64,000 nucleotides of DNA, taken from positions 29,334,939 through 29,398,938 of the forward strand of contig NC_086034.1 of the NCBI RefSeq assembly GCF_036323735.1. Direction: 5' to 3'. A model generated the notes under the pieces. It saw only the letters and a program-made list of their open reading frames with translations. It made no database searches and was not told the origin of the DNA. Shown here piece by piece: positions 1 through 12,125 of this stretch. How positions within the stretch are numbered: the first letter of the stretch is position 1; every line of letters starts with the position of its first letter. A program made the translations under genes and the position numbers. Source of the DNA: Rattus norvegicus (Eukaryota > Chordata > Mammalia > Rodentia > Muridae).

Positions 1-814
1 GAATAGTTCCGAGTACATTATCAAGTGGAGTGAAATCCCGGAGGTCTTCAAACTCAGGTTAAATCTGGGACTCGGTCCTGCTCTTAATCAGAAGTCATCA
101 CAAGGCTTTAAGCCAGAAAGCTATATGATTTGGTTTGGTTGAGAAGCCCACCTGGTGGCAGAGTAAGGAAATACGAAAAGCATGCTGGGAAAGTACAAAG
201 CTGTGTCCTGTTGCTAGAGCAACACTTGGGGCTGGAGTAGCAGCCTCCGGTTTTGGGGGAGGAGGGCTGATTTCACAGAAGTTTGCCAGGGAAAGCTGCT
301 TGGTGAGATGATAAAGTTAACCACCGTGCATGTGCCGGACAGGTGTGGGTGGCACGGCATAGACCAGCTTTCAGTTCGTTTTTTAAAGGCTATTCATGAA
401 ATTGTACAGCATTTGTGAAGTTTGGCGGCTCCACCCACTTTAGGTGCTAGCAATAATAATGTTGATTTTACGGGTTGATCCACACCACGCGTTCCAGTGT
501 CTTCTTTGTGTGGAGGGGGGCGAGGGTGGACTTTCACATTTACCTTTTAATAGGACACAAGGAGGGGACTTGGTACTTGGGAGAGAACACTGAGCAGACA
601 AAGAAGCTGAAAGGTTAGACCAACGGAACCCATGTCAAGTCGTTCATTAGACAAAAGAGTGGTTTCACAGGAAAGACTGTATGTAGGGTTTTCTGTGCGT
701 TGATGCTTATTAAGAACCATGATGCAGTACGCTCTACGGGCCCACGTTCCAAGCTCTGCCCTCTGCACCAATGCTTACACTGTCTTCAAGGCTGTGTGGA
801 TGCTGTCCTTGGAG

Positions 815-817
<3 letters not shown>
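1..817. other. Unique sequence, nothing recognised
   Basis: No repeat family or supported coding frame seen on either strand. Confidence 0.5.

Positions 818-875
<58 letters not shown>
818..875 (+). repeat. (TG)n microsatellite
   Basis: About 29 uninterrupted TG units. 876-1279 after it is unique with nothing recognised. Confidence 0.97.
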
Positions 876-879
<4 letters not shown>

Positions 880-1279
880 TTTGGGGTAGGGGGCCATGAA
901 ATCTCTCTCACACTGCTCCCTCTGCTGGGAGTCAGAAAATTAAAGCTACTGGAGGATGAACGTTTGAGGACTCCCTCTGTGTATCTGTCTGGTTCCTAGA
1001 AGCCATTGGCATTGGAGCCTCTGGCATAGTCTCAAAGTATAATCTGGACCACCCTTGTGGTAATCGGCTGTGAGATTCACTGCCCAGAAGCTCGGCACAG
1101 ATGGCTCTGTCTTGTAGGCTGACAGTGTTCCAGGGTCAAGCTAAGCTCTTCTTTCATCATTTTCTTTAAGGCCATAGAAAACTACTCCTTACATTATGCC
1201 AAATTGGTAGAAAGTAATTTGTAATAAAATTATATTGCTTTATGCATCTATGCTAATGTCAATGTTGAGTAAGACTAAA

Positions 1280-1464
1280 CTGTCTTCTGGCTGGTGAGGT
1301 GGTCGAGTGGGTTATAGCTCTTGCCAAAGCCTGGGACAGCTAAATTCCATCCCCCAGAGACCCACGGTGTTGAAGGAGAGAACAGGCTCTCCCCCAAGTG
1401 GTCCATGGAACTCCAACATACACTCTGTAATGCACACGTGCCTGTACACAGTAGGTAGATAGAT

Positions 1465-1506
<42 letters not shown>

Positions 1507-1508
1507 TA
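1280..1508 (+). repeat. B2 SINE followed by (GATA)n(GACA)n
   Basis: Diverged B2 (1280-1450) with a tetranucleotide array at 1451-1508 grown at its 3' end. Confidence 0.65.
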
Positions 1509-1526
1509 ATAAAGTCCCTGGAAAGT

Positions 1527-1691
1527 GGTTTTTTTTTTCTTTTTTCTTCTTTTTTCTTTTTTTTTCTTTTTTTAGTATAAAATAGAGTTTATTCAGGGCA
1601 TGGGAAGGGGAGTTAAGAGGGTAGTAGGGCAGAGAAAGAGAGAAAGAGGAGAGGAGAGGAGAGGAGAGGAGAGGAGAGGAGAGGAGAGGAG
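1527..1691. repeat. T-rich tract and (GGAGA)n pentamer array
   Basis: T-rich 1527-1575, then GAGAGGAGAGG units at 1645-1691, giving a strand-biased polypurine run. Confidence 0.9.
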
Positions 1692-1799
1692 TAGAAAAGT
1701 AGAGTAGAAGCCAGCCATGAGCACGTAGAGAGAAGTGGGGAGGGGAATGAGGAAAGAAGGTACAAAGGGGGAAGAGGGTAAGAGCAAGAGAGCAAGAAA

Positions 1800-2004
1800 T
1801 AACTCTAACTACTTGGGAGGCTGAAGCAGAAGTATCGTAGTTTCAAGTTCTGCATGGGCTATACAGGATGAATTCAAGGTCACTCTGGGAAACTGAATGA
1901 GATAATGAGACCCTTTTTCAAATACTAAGTAAAAGGGGTGCTGGGGATACAGCTCCAGTGGTAGTGCACCTGCCTAGTAGACACAAGGATTCAATTCACA
2001 AAGG

Positions 2005-2054
<50 letters not shown>
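1800..2054 (+). repeat. B1/ID-like SINE composite and (GACA)n
   Basis: B1-like part (1800-1930), ID-like part (GGTGCTGGGGATACAGCTCC near 1938, to about 2003), then (GACA)n at 2005-2054. 2055-2481 is unique. Confidence 0.6.
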
Positions 2055-2479
2055 GAAGCAAGGGGGAGACGGAGACAGAGACAGATAAATTGGTTAAGCT
2101 GATTAACCTTCCAGTATCACACAGTTAAATGATAGCTAGAAAATCTACTTCTTAGATTTCAAGAAATTAATATATAAAGTCCTTCAGAAAATGTTGTAAA
2201 GTGGAGTGTGGAGTTAACAAACGATTCTCATCCAGGGAAATGCTCATCGGCGTCCTCCTTGTGTGTTATTATATTATTATAAACAGTTTAGCACGGGTGT
2301 TTGATAAGAAGCTACTGTAGAGAAAACCATTTCTGCGCTGCATTGCTGCATTCAGAGCTTCGTTTATTTTGCATGTGTCCCACAGAAAAGAAGCAGCTAC
2401 AATTTTGAGATGTTTTCCTGAGGAGCCTGCCCCTCGGGTGCTAGGTGCACCTCACAGAAACTAGCTAACGTTTCAGACA

Positions 2480-2581
<102 letters not shown>

Positions 2582-2659
2582 CACCTAATAGGAATCGCCA
2601 TGGCGCCCTCTTGAGGATGTTCTGGACCAACACCTCCCAGATGGATACAGTGTGGGTCA

Positions 2660-2907
2660 CAGTGCTTCTCAACCCCCCTAATCCTGTGACCCTTGAATAT
2701 CGTTCCTCATGTTGTGCTGACCCATACCTACCACCACCATCACCACCACCCACTAGCCATAAAAGTGTTTTCATTGCTATTTCATAACTATAATTTTGCC
2801 ACTATTATAAACAGTAATATGAACATCTGATATGCAGTAGCCCTGGTGAAGGGGTCTTTCCACTCCCTGCCTCAAAGGACTTGAGACCCGCAGGTTGAGA
2901 ACTACTG
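2660..2907. mobile_element. hAT-Charlie-type DNA transposon remnant (URR1-like)
   Basis: Terminal inverted repeats CAGTGCTTCTCAAC (2660) and GTTGAGAACTACTG (to 2907) match at 12 of 14 positions. The inside resembles the rodent nonautonomous hAT family by eye. A (CCA)n-rich patch lies at about 2730-2750. An 8-bp target duplication is not evident, so the ends have decayed. Confidence 0.65.
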
Positions 2908-3089
2908 TTTTAGAGAGTGTTTTAGCCTGAGTAGAAGTGGCTGAAGTCAGCTGTTAAGTGAGCTCTCAAGTGTGGGACTCTCTGATGATGATTCTGTTAT
3001 TAAACTAGCATAGCAATTAGAAACTGCCTTACAGCACTGGTGGAGTGATCATCATGTTCATGGACATATCAAAACTTTGTTAGGAGACA

Positions 3090-3240
3090 GAATGTTTTTT
3101 AATTTTATTTTATTCACTTACTTTACATCCTGCTCACTGACCCCCTGCCCAGTCACCCCATCCACCAGCCCCCAGCCCCTTCTCCTCTGAGTGGATGGGA
3201 GCCCACCCCGGCTATCCCCCCAACTCTGGCACTTCAAGGG
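3090..3240 (-). repeat. Lx-type LINE 3' end fragment
   Basis: T-rich start, then ACTTTACATCCTGCTCACTG and a C-rich run (3140-3240), resembling the complement of an old rodent Lx/L1 3' end. Confidence 0.5.
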
Positions 3241-3374
3241 AGACAGAGTATTTTGATTCAATATTTATTTGTTTAAAAGTCATCATAAATCACTGAGTAA
3301 AGATGAGATTGAGTGCAAGGTAATAAATGTTTTTAATATAATTTAATCATATACTAATCAGACTAGGGAGGAAG

Positions 3375-3505
3375 TTTTGAAGAGACCTGGTCTTACTGTG
3401 TTAACCGAGACTAGTCCAAAACTTCCAGGCTCTAGAGATCTTCACACCACCACAGACTTCGGAGTGCTTGGGCAACAAGCAAATGTCACCACACCCAGCC
3501 TTGTA
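3375..3505 (-). repeat. Diverged B1 SINE
   Basis: Complement of a B1, ending AATGTCACCACACCCAGCC near 3500. Confidence 0.5.
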
Positions 3506-3584
3506 CGACTGACTGGACATTAACTACATTTTATGTGAGAGGAAATTGAGGCTCAGAGAAATTAATACTGCAGTGCCAGGGAAA

Positions 3585-4120
3585 TGTTAGTGACCCCCCA
3601 AAAACACAGACAGGAGCCAATATGATACAAGTTATAGCAGGGTCTTTATTCTATTTGAGCTAGCTTACCCCCCCCCAAAGCACTGCCATCACACAGGATG
3701 GTTTTTTGGGGGGAATCCCCCAATATCTATCAGGGCAAGGCTGTGTAGTAAGCAGCAAGCAGGGGATAAGTGTGCAAGCAGCTAATTGGAAAGCTACTGT
3801 GGCCTTTAACATAAATGCCTGGTGCTTAGAGTCATGTTATAAACTTAATTTCTGCCCCCTTCTGCATTGGCAGTCATTAGGCAAGAAGTGGGCTTGCAAT
3901 CTGGGGATGCAGGTTTATTGGGGAAATAACCTGGAGACACTGGTCTTGTTGGGGATTAGCCTAGAGACTTGAGCTAAGCTAGGGTTGGTTTTATTTTGGT
4001 ATGTTATTTTTTGGGGGGGTGAGGAACAACTTGAAAACTAATGCTAGGTACCAGCCTGTTAGTTCAACTTAGATCAGGTTCTCTAAAATGGAGTTTGAAC
4101 TTAAAAGGTTTGACCTTTCA
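3585..4120 (-). mobile_element. ERV LTR, gammaretrovirus-like (minus strand)
   Basis: A ~536-bp block bounded by TG at 3585 and CA at 4120, with imperfect terminal inverted repeats. On the minus strand it has AATAAAGACC at about 3641-3650 (polyadenylation signal) near its 3' end. A purine-rich tract (complement of 4121-4150) lies directly upstream of its U3 end, as a polypurine tract should. The adjoining pol remnant at 4.9-5.6 kb supports the class I assignment. Confidence 0.65.
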
Positions 4121-5700
4121 TATCCCTCCCCCAATCCCTTTCTCTTATGACTAGAAGGCCCAATCATGAGACTTCCTGAAGCTTCATGAAAACAGTAACA
4201 GGGCTATGTCTGTGGTGCCTCTAGTGCATGGGTAGGAGCCCATCAGTGAGAGAGAGGAGGGAGTCTTGAGGCTGAATTCTCCTCCTGCTGGCTAGAGTCT
4301 TCTTCAACTGAAAACAGATGTGCAGTGGATCACACTGCAACTCTAGCACAGGGACCCTTTCAGTGAAGCTCTAATGACCCCTGCAATGTCTACTGACTAG
4401 GACCCAGTCTCGGGGCTAAAGTTGGTGGAGTCCTAGAGGTGCACCTGTTTTATAGAAAGCACAAAGGTTAAGCCAAACATGTTTTGTGTCTGTAAAATGA
4501 TTAAAAAAACAAAAAGGCTGTCTTTTGTACCCTACTAGGTCCAGCACCACAGTGCCCCAAGATATATGGTAGATAGTTTCATCTCAGTCAGCAAAGCCTC
4601 TCACACGCTGTGCTCTATCTCATATCACACTGCTCATGGCTTCTCTCTGAGACTGGCAGCAATCTCTCTACCCATCTAGTTCCAAGGCAGTTTTCCGTGC
4701 CAGAAACACACATTTCTAACTCCATGGCAGCCCAGTGTCTCTAGCCGCCACACTCTCTTAAACTTAAATCGCAACATAAAAGAACACACAATACAATAAC
4801 CTCTGATCCAATTGATAAGATATAATTGCCCACTTAGACATTTAAAGCCCTGTACACATCCATCCCTTAACATTCATAACACCTGTAAATACAGAGTGGA
4901 ATCTTAACATGAGCCTCCATGTTCTCGCCTCGGCTTCCTCTGCCTTCCCGTTTCAGTCTCCTCCTCATCCCTCAAATTTTCTCCCACCCATCCTTCCTTC
5001 TCATCTAATGACAGGCCTCCTTTTATCTTGTACCTGCCTTCACCTGTGTAATGACATCATCCCACAACGTTTGTATACCCATTAGACATCCTTGAGATCC
5101 TGAAATAACTTCTGTCAGTAGGTGAACCAAGCATAACTTCACAAGGAGTGAGTTTGTACTCACTCCTTTATAAAGGGTGAAGGGGAAAAGAATCACCCAG
5201 TCACTGTCTCTAAGGTCCATTTACTTAAGGTCTCTTTCAGGTTCCACTTATCTTTTTTACCTGTCCTGAATTCTGGGGTCTGTAAGCACAATGAAGTTTC
5301 CAATCAATCCCCAAAATATTAGCTAATCTCTAACTTACCTGGGACAAAAATGTAGGTTCATTGTCTGACCCTATAAACTTAGAAAAAATCGTATCTAGGA
5401 AGAATTTATTTAGTAGTTTTTTTGTTCCTGTCTCCACAGTCTCCTGTTTAGTTGGGAAAGTCTCAGTCTGAAAAGGTATCTATGAACACCAGCAGGCATC
5501 TGTATCGAAACGTCCTTGGTTTTATCTCTTTGAAGTCCATTAGTCTGTTTCCTGATAGACTCCTGGCTTGGTGCTCCGGTATTGAGAACTGGGGTTCATC
5601 ACTCTAGAGGTACAGCAGCACAGGCCTACACAGTAAGTTCCAGGATAAGGTCCAATCTCAAAGTCAATAAATGATTGGTCATCAGAAAACCAAAATGTCA
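4121..5700 (-). pseudogene. Decayed class I ERV internal region (pol integrase remnant)
   Basis: Reading the minus strand, short in-frame pieces resemble a gammaretroviral integrase: DFKEIKP and LLVFIDTF at about 5480-5545, GSDNEPTF at about 5343-5370, and a C-terminal piece at about 5080-5220. Stops and frame changes separate them. Only about 1 kb lies between the integrase remnant and the polypurine tract, so env is mostly deleted. No upstream gag or second LTR is visible. The element is a dead fragment. Confidence 0.6.
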
Positions 5701-5707
5701 ACATATT

Positions 5708-5870
5708 GTTGGCTATGGTAATGCATGCCTTTAATCCCAGCATTTGGGTGGCAGGAGCAGGCAGATCTCTGTCTACAGAGTCTGGTCCACAGAGTGAGTT
5801 TCAGGACAGCCATGACTTAAAAAAAGAAATCCTGTCTCAAAAAACAACAACAACCAAAAAAAGAGGAAAA
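5708..5870 (+). repeat. B1 SINE
   Basis: ATGCATGCCTTTAATCCCAGC start, B1 body and A-rich tail, inserted at the edge of the ERV remnant. 5871-6097 is unique. Confidence 0.85.
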
Positions 5871-6097
5871 AAAGCCCTCAGCATGTTGTGGTTACTGAGA
5901 TGTAGAACACAGCATAGAAGTCCTAACCCAGAAGATGCCTTTTCTTAAGGATAACACGAGAGCTCACGTATAAAACATGCCACAGGGCGGGGGGGTTGGA
6001 GGGTGGAGATTCTTCTTTCTCAGACCGAACTCCAGCTTGATTCTACTCGCATAAATGAATTGAAATTCAGATTAAGAATTAGAAGCCTTAGAAGCCA

Positions 6098-6310
6098 GGG
6101 TGCTGGAAAAGCAGGTCAGCAGTTAAGAGCACTCACTGCTCTTGGGGAGGACCTGGGTTTAGTTTCCAGCAGCCACATTGGACAGTACAAACCACCTATA
6201 ACTCCAGCTCCAGGGGATCCAACACCCTACTCTGGCTTCAAGAAAAGCAAACACACAGACATACATACATACATACATACATACATACATACATACATAC
6301 ATACATACAT

Positions 6311-6372
<62 letters not shown>
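6098..6372 (+). repeat. B2 SINE with (CATA)n(GA)n tail
   Basis: B2 body (6098-6255; GTTAAGAGCACTCACTGCTC near 6121), then (CATA)n 6260-6312 and (GA)n 6317-6372. 6373-6624 is unique. Confidence 0.85.
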
Positions 6373-6376
<4 letters not shown>

Positions 6377-6624
6377 GAATAGGTATAAGTGTACAAAAAA
6401 CCAAAAGAAAACTCTTTCTAAGGTGCAGAGGTGCAGAAATCCCATCTTCTGGAGGCAAACATGAGCAAAGCACCAAAGCGCATCACTCATAAGTGTGAAA
6501 TGCGGTAATGAAACCCATTGTTTTGTATGCTACCTAAAAGCAACTTGAGTTATATAGCAGAAATCCATCTATAAATAATACATGGCAATTAGTTGAACTA
6601 CATCATTAGAAATCAGATTCTTTG

Positions 6625-6747
6625 GGAGGCATGGAGGTACACACCTTTCATTTCACTTGGGCATATGTAAACTCTGAGAGTTCAAGGCCAGCCTAGTCTA
6701 CAAAGCAAGTTCCAGGCCAGATGGAGCTACGTCGTGAAATTCTGGAA

Positions 6748-6783
<36 letters not shown>

Positions 6784-6812
6784 TGACAGACAGACTGACA
6801 GACAGACAGAGT
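6625..6812 (+). repeat. B1 SINE with (GACA)n tail
   Basis: B1 (GAGTTCAAGGCCAGCCTAG near 6678) followed by (GACA)n to 6812, interrupted by GACT units. 6813-7020 is unique. Confidence 0.8.
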
Positions 6813-7781
6813 GGGAGACCCTGACTCTAAGGAGGGTACTCAAAGATCTATAATCTTTCTGTCATTGACACAAAATGGCTGACATCTTAAAGGAGGACTT
6901 ATTTTGGTTTATGCCTTCAACTACTTCAATCGTAGCCTTCCTTGCCCTGTTGATCCTGGCTGAGAGTGAAGGATGCTGATTAACACATGGCTGAAAGGGA
7001 GAAGGGGATGCAAGGACAAAGGGATGCACTTTTTTTTTAATGGAAGACTTATTTTCCTCCATCTTCATTAAATTGGGTATTTCTTATTTAAATTTCAATT
7101 GTTATTCCCGTTCCTGATTTCCAGGTCAACATCCCCCTAGCCCCTTCCCCTCCCCTTCTATTTGGCTGTTCCCCTCCCAATCCTCCCCCCACTACTGACC
7201 TCCCCCAACAATCCCATTAAATGGGGGTTCAGTCTTGGCAGGACTAAGGGCTTCCCCTTCCACTGGTGCTCTTACTAGGATATTCATTGCTACCTATGAG
7301 GTCAGAGTCCAGGGTCAGTCCATGTATAGTCTTTGGGTAGTGGCTTAGTCCCTGGAAGCTCTGGTTGCTTGGCATTGTTGTTCATATGGGGTCTCAAGCC
7401 CCTTCAAGCTCTTTCAGTTCTTTCTCTCAATCCTTCAACGGGGGTCCCATTCTCAGTTCAGTGGTTTGCTGCTGGCATTCGCCTCTGTATTTGCCATATT
7501 CTTGCTGTATCTCTCAGGAGAGATCTACATCCAGTTCCTGTCAGCCTTCACTTCTTTGCTTCATCCACTTTATCTAGTTTGGTGGCTGTATATGTATGGG
7601 CCACATGTGGGGCAGGCTCTGAATGGGTGTTCCTTCAGTCTCTGTTCTAAACTTTGCCTCCCTATTCCCTGCCAAGGGTATTCTTGTTCCCCTTTTAAAG
7701 AAGGAGTGAAGCATTCGCATTTTGGTCATCCTTCTTGAGTTTCATGTGTTCTGTGCATCTAGGGTAATTCGAGCATTTGGG

Positions 7782-9985
7782 CTAATATCCACTTATCAAT
7801 GAGTGCATACCATGTGTGTTTTTCTGTGATTGGGTTAGCTCACTCAGGATGATATTTTCCAGTACCATCCACTTGCCTATGAATTTCATAAAGTCATTGT
7901 TTTTGATAGCTGAGTAATATTCCATTGTGTAGATGTACCACATTTTCTGTATCCATTCCTCTGTTGAAGGGCATCTGGGTTCTTTCCAGCTTCTGGCTAT
8001 TATAAATAAGGCTGCTATGAACATAGTGGAGCACGTGTCTTTGTTATATGTTGGGGCACCTTTTGGGTATATGCCCAAGAGGGGTATAGCTGGGTCCTCA
8101 GGTAGTTCAATGTCCAATTTTCTGAGGAACCTCCAGACTGATTTCCAGAATGGTTGTACAAGTCCGCAATCCCACCAACAATGGAGGAGTGTTCCTCTTT
8201 CTCCTCATCTTCAACAGCATCTGTTGTCTCCAGAGTATTTGATCTTAGCCATTCTGACTGATAAGAGGTGAAATCTCAGGGTTGTTTGGATTGGCATTTC
8301 CCTTATGACTAAAGATGTTGAACATTTCTTTAGGTGCTTCTCAGCCATTCGGCATTCCTCAGCTGTGAATTCCTTGTTTAGCTCTGAACTCCATTTTTTT
8401 TTTCGGAGCTGGGGACCAAACCCAGGGCCTTGCGTTTGCTAGGCAAGTGCTCTACCACTGAGCTAAATCCCCAGCCCCCTTGAACTCCATTTTTTAATAG
8501 GATTATTTGTCTCCCTGCAGTCTAACTTCATGAGTTCTTTGTATATTTTGGGTATAAGCCTTCTATCAGTTGTAGGATTGGTAAAGATCTTTTCCCAATC
8601 TGTTGGTTGCCGTTTTGTCCTAACCACAGTGTCCTTTGCCTTACAGAAGCTTTGCAGTTTTATGAGATCCCATTTGTCGATTCTGGATCTTAGAGCTTAA
8701 GCCATTGGTGTTTTGTTCAGGAAATTTTCTCCAGTGCTCATGCGATTGAGATTCTTCACCACTTTTTCTTCTATTAGTTTGAGTGTATCTGGTTTGATGT
8801 GGAGATCCTTGATCTACTTGGACTTAAACTTTGTACAAGGTGATAAGAGTGGATCGATCTGCATTCTGCTACATGCTGACCTCCAGTTGAACTAGCACCA
8901 TTGGCTGAAAAGGCTATCTTTTTTCCATTGGATGGTTTTGGCTCCTTTGTCAAAAGTCAAGTGACCATAGGTGTGTGGGTTCATTTCTGGGTCTTCAATT
9001 CTATTCCACTGGTCTATCTGCCTGTCTCTGTACCAATACCATGCAGTTTTTATCACTATTGCTCTGTAATACTGCTTGAGCTCAGAGATAGTGATTCCCC
9101 CAGAAGTCCTTTTATTGTTGAGGATAGTTTTAGCTAACCTGGGTTTTTTGTTATTCCAGATGAATTTGCAAATTTTTCTGTCTAACTCTCTGATGAATTG
9201 GGTTGGTATTTTGATGGGGATTGCATTGAATTTGTAGATCGCTTTTGGTAAAATGGCCATTTTTACTATATTAATCCTGCCAATCCATGAGCATGGGAGA
9301 TCTTTCCATCTTCTGAGATCTTCTTCAGCTTCTTTCTTCAGAGGCTTGAAGTTCTTATCATACAGATCTTTTACTTGCTTGGTTAAAGTCACACCGAGGT
9401 ACTTTATATGATTTGGCACTATTATGAAGGGTATCGTTTCCCTAATTTCATTCTCAGCTTGTTTCTCTTTTGTATAGAGGAAGGCAACTGATTTATTTGA
9501 GTTAATTTTATACCCAGCCACTTTGCTGAAGGTGTTTATCAGCTTTAGTAGTTCTCTGGTGGAACTTTTGGGATCACTTAAATATACTATCATATCATCT
9601 GCAAATAGTGATATTTTGACTTCTTCTTTTCCGATCTGTATCCCCTTGACCTCCTTTTGTTGTCTGATTGCTCTGGCTAGAACTTCAAGAACTATATTGA
9701 TTAAGTAAGAAGAGAGTGGGCAGCCCTGTCTAGTCCCTGATTTTAGTGGGATTGCTTCAAGTTTCTCTCCATTTAGTTTAATGTTAGCAACTGGTTTGCT
9801 GTATATGGCTTTTACTATGTTTAGGTATGGGCCTTGAATTCCTGTTCTTTCCACGACTTTTATCATGAAGGGGTGTTGAATCTTGTCAAATGCTTTCTCA
9901 GCATCTAATGAAATGATCATGTGGTTTTTATCTTTCAGTTTGTTTATATAGTGGATTACGTTGATGGTTTCCCATATATTAAACA
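7782..9985 (-). pseudogene. LINE-1 ORF2 C-terminal fragment
   Basis: The longest open piece ends at 8892 and covers the reverse transcriptase core, including the FADDMIVYLSD catalytic motif. It then continues in broken frames through the C-terminal domain to the usual ...SLISGY end near 7782. It lacks ORF1, the endonuclease and the start of the RT domain. Several stops and an ID insertion disrupt the rest. Not functional. Confidence 0.88.
8404..8479 (-). mobile_element. ID element nested in LINE-1
   Basis: Reverse-strand ID (BC1-type) SINE: complement of GGGGCTGGGGATTTAGCTC at 8461-8479, with a poly(T) run at 8394-8403 as its tail. TGAACTCCATTTTT flanks it on both sides (from 8385 and from 8480), so it landed in the L1 after the L1 was in place. 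Confidence 0.9.
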
Positions 9986-10018
9986 GGGATGCACTTTTAA
10001 GTGACCCTCCCACACACA

Positions 10019-10379
10019 CCCCAGAGACCTTTCAATAGCAGTTACCTCCCGTAGCTCTCCAAACAGCACCACAATCTGAGCAACAACTCTTCAGTATGTG
10101 GACTTTTAGGGAAAGGATATTTTCTATCCAGGGCGTGCACTCCCCTTCCCCTTACACAGTCACAAGATGGTCACACAAGGAAAGAAGGGAAAGAGAAAAA
10201 TGGGCAGAGGGGGATGCCTTCAAATATATCTGCACCTTTTCAAGGCACTGTTCTCTATCATTTTACTAAACAAACATGCACTTAAAGCTCTGGCAGCAGA
10301 GCTCCAGTGGTGGCTGGAAATGTCTTTTGTTCCACAGTATAATGCATAAAGTTATAAAGCAAAGGACCAGGAAAGTGGC
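10019..10379. other. Unique sequence, nothing recognised
   Basis: Lies between the minus-strand L1 and the LTR-like block. No supported gene. Confidence 0.4.
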
Positions 10380-10880
10380 TTGAAATGGAAATGTCCAGTT
10401 ACTTTAAAGACTCATTTGTGTCCTGTGATGTTTTTCTGGAAACTGTATTATAAGAGAATGTTTTTCCTGAAGCAGACACATGAAAGGATGTTTTGCTGAG
10501 AACAGACATGTGCTTTCCTGGAAGCAGCCTGGGAAAAGGGGCATGTGTTTTATTAGGGCAAACATTGAGAGAACACGTGATGTTTGGAAAGGGTATAAAT
10601 ACAGTCCAACAGACAGTGGATGATGCTGAGTGGTATTAGCCCACCCTGCCACTCTGCTGGTCATCATTTGTGGTGACTTCCTGGAGAGAAATGCTCCAAA
10701 GCTGATTGGTAGAATCTTACAGTTTCTTCTAGATCGAATTGCCGTTTGCTAGCTTGTGAACAGTCTTTGTGAATAGATTAAGCTATAGCTGCTGATTCCT
10801 GTGAACTGAACTGCTGATATCCTGACAACTCGGATTAGATTTGCTTCAAAGAACTATTTCTAAACAGGTCCACATCTCCC
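10380..10880 (+). mobile_element. Probable rodent LTR (unnamed) with TATA box
   Basis: Text resembles a repeated rodent LTR (GTGTTTTATTAGGGCAAAC near 10547). GGGTATAAATAC at 10591-10601 is a TATA box in plus orientation. Exact ends and family are not resolved by eye. Confidence 0.45.
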
Positions 10881-10974
10881 TTTGCCCTTTCCTTTCCACT
10901 ACCTCTGGTGGGTGGTGTGCTAGAAGGGCAGTTAAAGCATTTAAGTACCCTTATTAGTCTTGAAAAACCTAAGC

Positions 10975-11093
10975 CTACAGTGGCTCAGCAGGAAAGAGTG
11001 CTGGCCACAAACCCAGTCTGACTCCTCAGAACCCACAGTGAAAGGAGAGAACTGACTCCCACCATCTGTCATCTGGCCTACACACATAAACTG

Positions 11094-11136
<43 letters not shown>

Positions 11137-11205
11137 TACACTGTCTCACACACACAATTTGTCTCTCACACACACACATAAAAACACATACACACACACA
11201 TAAAT
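10975..11205 (+). repeat. B2 SINE with (CA)n-rich tail
   Basis: B2-like body (10975-11095), then (CA)n at 11096-11132 and imperfect CA-rich sequence to about 11205. A B1-like fragment may follow (11240-11350). 11350-11675 is unique. Confidence 0.7.
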
Positions 11206-11677
11206 TAAATACTTAAATCTAGAAAAGAATTAGGACAAGACTTGGTGAGTGGGTGGTACCCTCCAACCACCTCAGCACTAGGGAGGAGGAAGTAGAAGGA
11301 TTAGAAGTTCATGAAACTGGACTCCACCTGCCATACATCAAAATAAAGCATGTTTTGTTCTCCCTCATAGCACTTAAGAGAATCTACTAGAAGTTCCTTG
11401 CAGACTGTATGTCCCACATTTCTAAAAATAGTTTTATTCTACCTGTAAAATGTTTTAGGTAAAACATCGTCATCAACAACAACAACAAAATCAATGAATT
11501 ATATCAAATAAAAGTTGAAGGAATAAATGGCCAAATGAAATATTAATATTACTGGAAAGCTTAGCGTGTCATTTTATTTCCGTTACTAAGAATTTTAGCC
11601 CCTGGAGAACTTTGCCTAAAACTGCTCTGTCGTCAAACAGCATGTTTTCCCTTATATGTGGAACCCAAATGTGAAAG

Positions 11678-11801
11678 TCTCTGTCTCTGTCTCTCTGTGT
11701 GTCTCTGTCTCCCTGTCTCCTCTATCTCTCTCCTCTCTGCCTCTCTCTCTTCCCCCTCTCCCCTCCTTCCCTCCTCTCTCCTCCTGTGCGTGTCCATGTG
11801 C

Positions 11802-11848
<47 letters not shown>
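11678..11848 (+). repeat. CT-rich tract and (TG)n
   Basis: (CT)-rich pyrimidine run 11678-11785, then (TG)n 11803-11848. Confidence 0.95.
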
Positions 11849-11984
11849 CAAATATCTATAAGTCATGAAACTGGAAAGGAGGTCATGAGAGGACAGAAAA
11901 GAAGCTCCTTGTTAAGAGTGGGGATTAAAAGAAGGTAAAGAAATATATGGAGTAAGAAAGCAGAAGCTGGGCATGAGAGGTGGT

Positions 11985-12125
11985 TTAGCCAGGAAAGGCT
12001 ATTGCCACCAAGTCTGAGGATCTGAGTTCAATTCCCAGTATATGCACAAATAAGGGAGACCTGATTCCCACTGTATATTCACCAACCTCCACTGGTGAAC
12101 TACGGCACACATGTACACAATGAAA
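11985..12125 (+). repeat. Diverged B2 SINE
   Basis: TGAGGATCTGAGTTCAATTC near 12014 is the B2 internal motif. 12126-12534 is unique. Confidence 0.6.

Larger units (their letters stand above)
7021..9998 (-). mobile_element. 5'-truncated LINE-1, minus strand, with 13-bp target duplication
   Basis: The 3'UTR and poly(T)-rich end are at 7034-7250 and ORF2 sequence runs up to 9985, where the element is cut off within the reverse transcriptase domain. GGGATGCACTTTT occurs at 7021-7033 and 9986-9998, immediately outside the element, and is the target-site duplication. The C-rich run at 7130-7210 is the complement of the L1 3' polypurine tract. An ID element is nested at 8404-8479. Confidence 0.9.

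Noticed and set aside
6003..6464. 153-codon open frame
   Set aside because: Runs through a B2 SINE and the (CATA)n(GA)n tail; spurious.
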